Below are positions 30,755 through 36,256 of a DNA stretch of 36,256 nucleotides, one piece after another. The position numbers were made by a program, and so were the translations under genes. Numbering within the stretch: position 1 is the first letter of the stretch; each line of letters opens with the position of its first letter. The notes under the pieces were generated by a model. The model saw only the letters and a list, made by a program, of their open reading frames with translations, had not been told where the DNA came from and ran no database searches. The DNA is from Thermotogae bacterium (GTDB taxonomy: Bacteria > Hydrothermota > Hydrothermia > LBFQ01): NCBI GenBank assembly GCA_013153965.1, contig JAADDJ010000015.1, positions 1-36,256 on the forward strand. Direction: 5' to 3'.

Positions 30755-31457
30755 GGTTGAGGCTCTGGTTTCGGATATAAGGGCCGATATTTACGTTCTC
30801 CCGGAGCTCTTCACGACGGGATACAAGGATCCCCACAGGAAGGCGGAGCCTCTGGAGGGGGAGACGGTTTCCTTCCTGCGAGATCTGGCGGCAAAGAGGG
30901 GAGTGGCCTTCGTCTTCTCCTTCGCCCGTCTCGGGGATGACGGCAAGGTCAGGAATACGGCTCTGGTGATTGACCGGGACGGTAGCATAGCCTCCTACTA
31001 CGATAAGGCCCACCTGTTCTTGCCTCTCGGTGAGGGGGAGATGTTCGTTCCCGGAGAGCGTATTGAGCCCTTCGCCGCCTTCGGTGGGGTGAAGGCGGGA
31101 CTCCAGATATGCTATGACCTGCGGTTCCCGGAGGCTTTCCGTAAGCTCTCTCTGGAGGGGGCGGTTCTGGTCTTCGTGCCGGCCCAGTGGCCTCTGGAGA
31201 GGATAGACGTTTGGAGGGCTCTACTCGTGGCGAGGGCGTCGGAGAATGGGATATTCGTAGTCGGCTTGAACAGGGTGGGGGAGGAGAGGGGCGTAATCTA
31301 CGGAGGGAATTCGGCGGTGGTTTCGCCGGCGGGGGAGGTGTTGGTGAATCTCGGGAGGAGGGAGGGGATAGGTGTGGTTGAGATAGATACGGATGAGGTG
31401 GGGAAGGTGAGGTCCAAGATAAACGTCCTGGCGGATCGTCGCCCGGAGCTTTATTGA
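30693..31457 (+). CDS. Nitrilase-superfamily carbon-nitrogen hydrolase (omega-amidase-like)
   Basis: 254 aa. The Glu-Lys-Cys triad is E38 (LPELF), K105 (YDKAHLF) and C140 (QICYDLRFPE). The spacing and the motif GLNRVGEERGVIYGGNSAVVSP fit the Nit2/YafV branch, which hydrolyses omega-amides such as 2-oxoglutaramate. The substrate is inference. GGGGGTAAGG precedes the ATG, so this gene uses a ribosome binding site. It overlaps the convergent unknown gene by seven bases, the edge of the accessory region. Confidence 0.87.
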   Translation: MKLKVALLQIDTTTKEEVLSKVEALVSDIRADIYVLPELFTTGYKDPHRKAEPLEGETVSFLRDLAAKRGVAFVFSFARLGDDGKVRNTALVIDRDGSIASYYDKAHLFLPLGEGEMFVPGERIEPFAAFGGVKAGLQICYDLRFPEAFRKLSLEGAVLVFVPAQWPLERIDVWRALLVARASENGIFVVGLNRVGEERGVIYGGNSAVVSPAGEVLVNLGRREGIGVVEIDTDEVGKVRSKINVLADRRPELY

Positions 31458-32410
31458 AGTTTTATCCGAGTATCAGCTATCGTTATGTCATGATGGTGCC
31501 TTCTTAAGTACAGTGGGAAATAGGAAAGAGTATTAGCCTCTCGCAACAGAGGTAGAGGGGCCCATCGGAACAGAGCGGCCGGATATTCAACAACGGGAAG
31601 CCGATATATATCCTCCGGGGGCCGGGAAATCTTTTGGGCGTGTTCATTAAGAAATTTAACGAACAGATGGGCAGGTCGTAGATACCTTCTTATGCGCGTG
31701 GATTCCCCCAAAACGGTATAAATCTTCCCCTTCCGTAGATATGTGGGCGGAAGAGGGTAGGGGAATATGATTTCTTCCTTTTTTACCTTCACATCCACAT
31801 ATTCCTCAGAGTCGGGTTTCCATTTCCCCAGATACTCAAGTTTGTATGTTCTCGTGTTGTATCTGTATAGCCTCCAATCGTAGGGCATTTTCAACGTGAT
31901 ACTTCCCCCCTTTGGGAGAAAGAGGATAAGACCCCATTGGTTTCTGTTTATGATCTTATCCAGAGTCAGCATAAGGAAATTGCCTGTGGGTTTTTTGATA
32001 AAAATCAGCCATACAGATGTGATAACGAGGAGTATCGTATAGAGGGGCTCTTGAGTTGATGGTGGAGAATTACTCTTCCCACGGATACCTTTTAAAAATA
32101 AGACGTGTTCCAACAGATTTAAAAGGAGGGAGGCACCATTAGCCGGGAAAGTGGATTCGTAGGTATTACCAGAATTTGGGCATAGACTTTCCAATATACC
32201 GGTGCGATATCCTTCATCTTCAACCTCCCAGTAGTGGAAGAGACAGCCTTCAAACTCCATAAGCACAACTTCTTCCGGACAGAAGGGAGAATTTCTCCCG
32301 CCAACGCTATCAAGACTATATCGCAACTTAAAGTCGCTACCTTCCAAATACTTTTGGGCATTCTCAACCGTCTCTATGGCGCTCGCCGGGTCCAAAAGTT
32401 TCGCCGTCAT
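31451..32410 (-). CDS. Unknown protein with one membrane span, last gene of nuclease-fold operon
   Basis: 319 aa, not recognised. The first 120 residues are globular, with a cysteine pair (FCPEEVVLMEFEGC). A membrane span (about 124-142, LYTILLVITSVWLIFI) and a short basic turn follow. The C-terminal 175 residues are rich in Tyr, Arg and Pro, with RRHHHD near the end. Codon use is visibly less G+C-rich than in upstream genes. The ATG has GAGGAAGG seven bases after the previous stop, so it is co-translated with the PQ-rich protein gene. Confidence 0.55.
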   Translation of the reverse strand: MTAKLLDPASAIETVENAQKYLEGSDFKLRYSLDSVGGRNSPFCPEEVVLMEFEGCLFHYWEVEDEGYRTGILESLCPNSGNTYESTFPANGASLLLNLLEHVLFLKGIRGKSNSPPSTQEPLYTILLVITSVWLIFIKKPTGNFLMLTLDKIINRNQWGLILFLPKGGSITLKMPYDWRLYRYNTRTYKLEYLGKWKPDSEEYVDVKVKKEEIIFPYPLPPTYLRKGKIYTVLGESTRIRRYLRPAHLFVKFLNEHAQKISRPPEDIYRLPVVEYPAALFRWAPLPLLREANTLSYFPLYLRRHHHDITIADTRIKLQ

Positions 32411-32417
32411 ACCTTCC

Positions 32418-32873
32418 TCATGAGCCGAAAAGTGTCATAACTAACACCAAGAGCGAGGTCATCAGAACCCCCGTAAGGGCTCCATATAGGGCCGCAGCCT
32501 GCAGTTTCTCCTTGCCACGTTTCCTGTAGCACTCTTCGTAGGACATACGAGCCTGCGGGGTCATATTATATAGGATGGCCGTATTCTTAACTTCGGGGGT
32601 GCTGACGAGAAGGGGAGTACCCAAACCGCATATTCCTAACGTCGTTCCTGCTAAACATCCTACCGCGAACCAATCCAACTCATCACCCTCCAGCTCTTTA
32701 TCCGCGTTCTGTTTCGCCATCTCGCAGGCGATGTAAGGGTCGCTCCAAGGGTTCTGTTGGGGTTGCTGATAGTATCCCTGATAAGGCGAGGATTGATAGG
32801 GTTGAGGTTGATACGGTTGTGGCTGCGGATATCCATAAGGCGCATTCTGTAAGGTTATTATCAGAGGGAGCAT
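32418..32873 (-). CDS. Small exported Pro/Gln/Tyr-rich membrane protein
   Basis: 151 aa. The signal-like start MLPLIITLQ leads into a low-complexity repeat of YQPQP/PYQ units (about 13-43). A conserved-looking block follows: DELDWFAVGCLAGTTLGICGLGTPLL, then MTPQARMSYEECYRKRGKEKLQAAALYGALTG and a C-terminal span. The block WFAxGC...Y...CYxxxxKxxxxxxAxxG recalls small exported proteins common in WOR-3 and related lineages; that recollection is untested. AAGGAGG stands eight bases before the ATG. It is the middle gene of a three-gene operon. Confidence 0.55.
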   Translation of the reverse strand: MLPLIITLQNAPYGYPQPQPYQPQPYQSSPYQGYYQQPQQNPWSDPYIACEMAKQNADKELEGDELDWFAVGCLAGTTLGICGLGTPLLVSTPEVKNTAILYNMTPQARMSYEECYRKRGKEKLQAAALYGALTGVLMTSLLVLVMTLFGS

Positions 32874-32876
32874 CTC

Positions 32877-33371
32877 TCAATCCTCCTTGGCGATGAATAT
32901 AAGGGTCTCGCGCTTAAACCCAAAGTCAAGGAGTATCCCGGCGCGGCACGCTCTTAAATGAGGGTCGTAGTGATGGGGAATGGAGCGTAGGTAGGTTTCA
33001 ACCTGCTTTTTGGCGGCGGTGGGGATGCTGCCATTCTTGGAGTTTTTCGCCTTCAGCTCCACTATAACGGGCCTGTCGTAGTCCCCGTAGCCCTCTACGA
33101 TGAAGTCGGGCATATGGAAACCTATACGGGTGTTTTTGTATATGATGGGGATATATACCTCTCTCCAGAAAGCAATCCGCCTGTCCATAAGCTCCTTCTC
33201 CAGGGCGGCTTGATAAATCTTCTCATCAAAACCTTCCCCGAGCACGTTCAGGATCTCATCTCTTATATCTACGAGAAGAAGAAGCATATTTGCCAATCCC
33301 TCGCCGATCTCGTCGGCGAGCTTCTCCAGGTTGCCTGTATTCGCGAGGTCAATGGTCTCTATCCTTAGCAT
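32877..33371 (-). CDS. GxxExxY-family protein (PD-(D/E)XK nuclease fold)
   Basis: 164 aa. The family motif is G47-FD-E50-KI-Y53. The PD-(D/E)XK core follows as D89 (PDFIVE), E105-L-K107 (VIVELKAK) and the helix Q123-VETYL, ending with GILLDFGF. GxxExxY proteins are putative nucleases of unknown role, often scattered in accessory DNA. An N-terminal extension of about 35 residues is longer than usual. It is the first gene of the operon 33371-31451, with TATTCT eight bases before the ATG and a 19-bp palindrome upstream. Confidence 0.8.
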   Translation of the reverse strand: MLRIETIDLANTGNLEKLADEIGEGLANMLLLLVDIRDEILNVLGEGFDEKIYQAALEKELMDRRIAFWREVYIPIIYKNTRIGFHMPDFIVEGYGDYDRPVIVELKAKNSKNGSIPTAAKKQVETYLRSIPHHYDPHLRACRAGILLDFGFKRETLIFIAKED

Positions 33372-33379
33372 AGGACGGT

Positions 33380-33385
33380 AGAATA
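33380..33385 (-). promoter_or_regulatory. -10 element TATTCT (GxxExxY operon)
   Basis: TATTCT ends eight bases before ATG 33371 on the minus strand and fits TANNNT. The TAGAAT on the opposite strand at the same place has no start codon behind it. Confidence 0.4.
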
Positions 33386-33414
33386 CATCCGCAGCCTCGA
33401 CACACCGCTAAATT

Positions 33415-33433
33415 TTGAACGGACCCCGTTCAA
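33415..33433. promoter_or_regulatory. Palindromic operator-like site, copy 1
   Basis: TTGAACGGACCCCGTTCAA: arms TTGAACGG/CCGTTCAA with a 3-base centre. It lies midway between divergent promoters, its centre 53 bp from ATG 33371 and 55 bp from ATG 33479. A near copy (17 of 19 bases) is at 36079-36097 in the same kind of place. Confidence 0.6.
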
Positions 33434-33463
33434 GGCAAAGGGAGGGGGCAGTTATCCCATCTT

Positions 33464-33469
33464 TAGAAT
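33464..33469 (+). promoter_or_regulatory. -10 element TAGAAT, leaderless type
   Basis: TAGAAT ends nine bases before ATG 33479 of the 544-aa unknown gene. Confidence 0.5.
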
Positions 33470-33478
33470 GTAAATCCT

Positions 33479-35113
33479 ATGGTAGTGCTTAAGTTTAGTG
33501 TGCCGCCCACCTCTTACGATGATGAGAGGGACCTCTTTAAAGAGCTGTTGGATGCCCTTGGGAAGGGAGGAGAGCACACCGAAATCGCGAAGGACTTCAT
33601 AGAGGAAGCGTCCTCTCTCGAGAAAAAGCTGGAGCGGTTATCGGCCGTTCTCAGCTATGCTATGCTGCGGCATGATAGAGAACTTCTCAGGATCCTTATA
33701 GACCTCAAGCCGCCGTTAAGACACTTCGTAGATGCCCATATCCTTGAGGCTTGGAGGATGATCCTCTTTTTGGATAGTCTTAAGGACAAGGATATTCGCT
33801 CGCTTCTGACCTCCATCATACTCTTCCGGATAGGTATGTGCCCCGCATATTTCTGGAAAAATGACAGATTTGATCCCTACAAATATAAATATTTCTCCCT
33901 ACTCTGGCGCACTGGAAATGAGCCTATCATCTTACCCTCTTCCCTTCTCTGCCATCTTATAATTGGCAACTTTTGCCAATACGAAAACCTACTTAAGGAG
34001 CTGAAGAGAAGGTTCGGAGAGGAGATAAGAAGGGAGGAGCCGAATTCCGATATGTACCGTCCCCTATACACCTACGTATCCGAGGGGATAGATGGGATAT
34101 ACAGGGCTATGCTGTTAGATGACCCCGCACAACGTCACGCGGGGTTTCATCAGCTCTACCGCCATTTGGGTAAAGCATATCCGTATACCTACATTCTTCT
34201 GTACCTGTACGCCGATACCAAGGGTAAATTTAGGAATAGCGTAGAGAGGGAAGCCCAGAGGATTTTAAAGGACTACGAAACCTTATATCGTGGGCGCCTG
34301 GGAGCAGATTATCTCCAAAGATGGAGAAGACGATACGAGTGGATTCACAGGCTGTGGGAGAGCACACCCTACCGCATTGTAACGGAAATCTTCAAGTTGA
34401 GAAAAATTGCCAATATGGCGAAAGAGATTTTCCTCTTCTGGACGTTCTATCTGCTGCGTACCGGCGAAAATACGGATTTTCCGTACTGGTTTAACTTTAA
34501 CTTTAACTGTGAGGAGGGCCCAGCCCTTATGTATAAGAATCTTCCCTGCATCACAGCAAACAGGTCAACTCTCCGATGTGGCGACCTCCACAGTCGGAAC
34601 GATAATCGTTATAAACCGGCGGCTGTGAAGGTGTATGCTTACCTCATCCTCTCCTTTTACTCTGAAGGTTTTAACTACAGGCGAGGAGTGGATATATCCC
34701 TTTTCCAAAAGGACTGGAATTTTAACGATAGATGGACTGAATGGGTGGATTTTATCGTTAATAGAGGAAAATCCCAAGGGCTCCGTAAGATGATAGCCGA
34801 AGATGCGAAGGTTGCTGAAAGCACGGTTAATGATATAATCTCCCGAGCCGTCAACGGTAAGGGTAAGAGTTTGGTCAAGCATCTTATAGCACGAAACAAC
34901 CTCATACCTAACGCCCTTCTCGCGTGCCATCCCGTGTGCGAAAATGAGGATTGGAGGAAGGCTATATGCGAATGGATGGAAGGTTTTCAGAAGAAATACT
35001 ATCACTATCTGATAAGAGAGCACTGGCAAAGGTCGGAAGGCCTGACGGAGGAAGAGCGGGAGAGAATAAAAGATTTCTGGGATGAGAGCTTTAACGATTG
35101 CGAAGACGCGTAG
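33479..35113 (+). CDS. Unknown 544-aa helical protein of the accessory region
   Basis: 544 aa, not recognised. It is cytoplasmic by composition, with no signal or clear span, and mostly helical with many aromatic residues. A possible helix-turn-helix lies at about 434-457 (LRKMIAEDAKVAESTVNDII), and cysteines are clustered around 350-380 (NCEEG, LPC, LRC). Bases are visibly less G+C-rich than in housekeeping genes here. It is transcribed away from the GxxExxY nuclease-fold operon and shares the palindromic site with it, so a joint role is likely. A perfect hairpin follows the stop. Confidence 0.6.
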   Translation: MVVLKFSVPPTSYDDERDLFKELLDALGKGGEHTEIAKDFIEEASSLEKKLERLSAVLSYAMLRHDRELLRILIDLKPPLRHFVDAHILEAWRMILFLDSLKDKDIRSLLTSIILFRIGMCPAYFWKNDRFDPYKYKYFSLLWRTGNEPIILPSSLLCHLIIGNFCQYENLLKELKRRFGEEIRREEPNSDMYRPLYTYVSEGIDGIYRAMLLDDPAQRHAGFHQLYRHLGKAYPYTYILLYLYADTKGKFRNSVEREAQRILKDYETLYRGRLGADYLQRWRRRYEWIHRLWESTPYRIVTEIFKLRKIANMAKEIFLFWTFYLLRTGENTDFPYWFNFNFNCEEGPALMYKNLPCITANRSTLRCGDLHSRNDNRYKPAAVKVYAYLILSFYSEGFNYRRGVDISLFQKDWNFNDRWTEWVDFIVNRGKSQGLRKMIAEDAKVAESTVNDIISRAVNGKGKSLVKHLIARNNLIPNALLACHPVCENEDWRKAICEWMEGFQKKYYHYLIREHWQRSEGLTEEERERIKDFWDESFNDCEDA

Positions 35114-35130
35114 GTTTAAATATCATCATC

Positions 35131-35161
35131 GCCGACCGCCACGTGGCGGTCGGCAGGTTTT
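35131..35161 (+). terminator. Intrinsic terminator with perfect 24-bp palindrome
   Basis: The arms GCCGACCGCCAC and GTGGCGGTCGGC (35131-35154) are perfectly complementary with no unpaired loop in DNA, then AGG and TTTT. It lies 17 bases after the stop of the 544-aa gene and before the convergent lipoprotein gene. The T run is short, so strength is uncertain. Confidence 0.65.
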
Positions 35162-35171
35162 GTACTCCCCC

Positions 35172-36035
35172 TTAATAGGAGGATTTTATCCACCTCAAGC
35201 CCCGGACCTTGTTCTGAAGATAAATGACCAGGCTGGTGAAATAGCCACTTCCCTCCCTCTCAATCGCTCCCACCTCTATTAGGCCGAAATAGTCGTTGCC
35301 ATCTATGACATTATATCCGCTGCGGGTATCATCTATCCAAAAAGCGTAATCTCCGTAGGAGCGTATGAATTTTGCGGTGTAGTAGGGGGCCGTGGGGGCT
35401 AAATACACGCCCGCGAACGGTACATCGTTGCTAAAGGCGATCTCGTAGGCGGCCATACCGAGATAGGTGGCCCCTACATCCTTAAACTGCGGTCCGCCAT
35501 CGTTATCAAAAACGAAATATGCGGCGTTGGGCATATCCGTATCCACTTCCCATGTGCTCGTTATGGAAAGATTCGCTTCCTCTCCGTTGAGGTAGAAGGC
35601 TATCCAAGCTCTATCACTTATATCCCAAGATTCCAAGACCCAGATATAGAAGTTTTTGGTGTGTAGGTCTATTAGGGTTGAGTCCCTATAGATATAGGGG
35701 CCGCTCGCATATACGGTATCCGATTCCCTAAAGGAGCGGATAGTAACAGAACCGCATATGTCGGTGTTTTCCGAGGCCGATATGACGAAGAAGGTATCGG
35801 TCGTTGAGCCTATATAGAGATTGTCGCATTGAACACTGTAGCCATCTGCCTCCTCTACAGGTGTCCAAACTATCAGGAGATCCGAGCCGTTATTTATGGC
35901 CTCCAGTTTTACCACCTCCGGAGCGGGAGGGGGAGGAGAATAGTCCGGCTCGGGAGAGATGGAATCCTCCCGCCTGCATCCGAGAATCACAAGTGCGAGT
36001 GCGCCGAAGAGTAAAGTATAAGCGTACCTCATCAT
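35172..36035 (-). CDS. Lipoprotein with fibronectin type III-like domain
   Basis: 287 aa. The signal ends in lipobox LVILGC (Cys20) and a Pro-rich linker (SPEPDYSPPPPAPEVV) follows. Residues about 42-110 form an FN3-like sandwich (NNGSDLLIVWTPVEEADGYSVQCDN). The rest is a beta-rich domain of unknown type with many Asp, Tyr and Trp. It should be anchored in the outer or inner membrane facing the periplasm or surface. It is leaderless: TAGAAT ends eight bases before ATG 36035. It shares a palindromic upstream site with the DNA methyltransferase gene. Confidence 0.65.
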   Translation of the reverse strand: MMRYAYTLLFGALALVILGCRREDSISPEPDYSPPPPAPEVVKLEAINNGSDLLIVWTPVEEADGYSVQCDNLYIGSTTDTFFVISASENTDICGSVTIRSFRESDTVYASGPYIYRDSTLIDLHTKNFYIWVLESWDISDRAWIAFYLNGEEANLSITSTWEVDTDMPNAAYFVFDNDGGPQFKDVGATYLGMAAYEIAFSNDVPFAGVYLAPTAPYYTAKFIRSYGDYAFWIDDTRSGYNVIDGNDYFGLIEVGAIEREGSGYFTSLVIYLQNKVRGLRWIKSSY

Positions 36036-36043
36036 AGGAGGGA

Positions 36044-36049
36044 ATTCTA
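36044..36049 (-). promoter_or_regulatory. -10 element TAGAAT (FN3 lipoprotein)
   Basis: TAGAAT on the minus strand ends eight bases before ATG 36035. Confidence 0.5.
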
Positions 36050-36078
36050 CCTATTTACCTCACCATCTCCTCAGTTTC

Positions 36079-36097
36079 TTGAACTGCCCCCGTTCAA
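36079..36097. promoter_or_regulatory. Palindromic operator-like site, copy 2
   Basis: TTGAACTGCCCCCGTTCAA: arms TTGAAC/GTTCAA, 17 of 19 bases identical to the site at 33415-33433. Its centre is 53 bp from ATG 36035 and 45 bp from GTG 36133. A second pairing TGCCC/GGGCA (36085-36089/36100-36104) overlaps it. Confidence 0.6.
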
Positions 36098-36120
36098 ATG
36101 GGCAGGCGGTGGGGCACCCG

Positions 36121-36126
36121 TAAAAT
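36121..36126 (+). promoter_or_regulatory. -10 element TAAAAT before the DNA methyltransferase
   Basis: TAAAAT ends six bases before GTG 36133, the most common leaderless spacing in this window, and so supports the start of the partial gene. Confidence 0.5.
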
Positions 36127-36132
36127 TCCCAC

Positions 36133-36256
36133 GTGAGGAAGGCGCTGCGAAGGGAGGTTCAAAAAAGTTTGGGTATATTCTTCACTCCCAAATGGGTGGT
36201 AAATCTGATGCTTGATCTGGTGGACGAGCACGTACTTCGTGGTGATGCGAATATCC
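36133..36256 (+). CDS. N6-adenine DNA methyltransferase, N-terminal part (runs off window)
   Basis: 41 residues are visible from GTG 36133. The sequence KSLGIFFTPKWVVNLMLDLV matches motif X of gamma-class N6-adenine DNA methyltransferases (G-x-[FY]-[FY]-T-P-x-x-[VI]-V), which binds SAM at the start of type I HsdM, type IIG/Eco57I-like and PglX-like enzymes. The following DEHVLRGDANI leads into where motif I would begin. The TAAAAT six bases upstream and the absence of an earlier in-frame start support this start. Which restriction or defence type it belongs to cannot be told from the fragment. Confidence 0.7.
   Translation, partial: MRKALRREVQKSLGIFFTPKWVVNLMLDLVDEHVLRGDANI

Noticed and set aside
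32760-32840. Short tandem repeats resembling a CRISPR or satellite
   Set aside because: They are the codons of the YQPQP/PYQ repeat in a coding sequence, with no unique spacers of constant length.
33379-33384. Plus-strand TAGAAT as a promoter
   Set aside because: No start codon follows at a leaderless distance. The same bases on the other strand give TATTCT for the GxxExxY gene.

Overview
The window is a gene-dense, G+C-rich stretch of bacterial chromosome, probably from an uncultured thermophile of the WOR-3 / Stahlbacteria / Hydrothermota kind. This placement is inference. It rests on proteins rich in Arg, Glu and Lys, heavy use of AGG/AGA and ATA codons, a secreted protein with a Por-type (T9SS-like) C-terminal tail, a small exported protein of a type I associate with such lineages, and bacterial housekeeping genes (serS, rnpA, queF, pyrF, pyrR, HU, pcrA, uppP). 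No stretch longer than about 300 bases lacks a gene.

Layout. 1-187: start of a Na+/H+ antiporter (minus). 327-1733: GT-C-like membrane protein (plus). 1690-5785: minus-strand block with two tRNAs (Ser-GGA, Tyr-GTA) and their terminator, then a penicillin-binding transpeptidase, an exported protein, an EnvC-like factor and a zinc-ribbon/HTH protein; it is mainly cell wall. 5843-8948: plus-strand queF, comFC, a divergent DnaA-like ATPase and a HAD phosphatase. 8912-18652: eleven co-directional minus genes (hutH, a PATAN-like protein, pyrF, GT4, FemAB-like acyltransferase, a helical unknown, uppP, a transposase N-domain remnant, DUF4139, a P-loop kinase and a METTL5-type methyltransferase). 18692-20870: MBL hydrolase and serS. 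20836-24105: two large exported proteins. 24174-31457: phosphodiesterase, PcrA helicase, RnpA, a NifU-like protein, a YfiM-like protein, DUF58, a lipoprotein, HU, PyrR, a small membrane protein and a nitrilase-family amidase. 31451-36256: an accessory region, visibly poorer in G+C, with a GxxExxY nuclease-fold operon, a 544-aa unknown protein, a lipoprotein and the start of an N6-adenine DNA methyltransferase that runs off the window.

Expression logic. About 25 genes have a TANNNT hexamer (mostly TAGAAT, TAAAAT, TATAAT or TACAAT) that ends only 5-9 bases before the start codon, with no Shine-Dalgarno and usually no -35 box. This is the pattern of leaderless transcripts. It fixes many starts, including GTG and TTG starts and one apparent ACG start. 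Several of these hexamers reuse the stop codon of the gene before. HU is the clear exception, with a -35, a leader and a strong ribosome binding site. Six of seven convergent gene pairs overlap at their 3' ends; the seventh, in the accessory region, is separated by a perfect hairpin.

The best candidate for something new is the accessory region. Its two divergent promoter regions each carry the same 19-bp palindrome (TTGAAC-N7-GTTCAA), centred 45-55 bp from all four start codons. This suggests one regulator controlling a nuclease-fold operon, an unknown protein, a lipoprotein and a DNA methyltransferase together.
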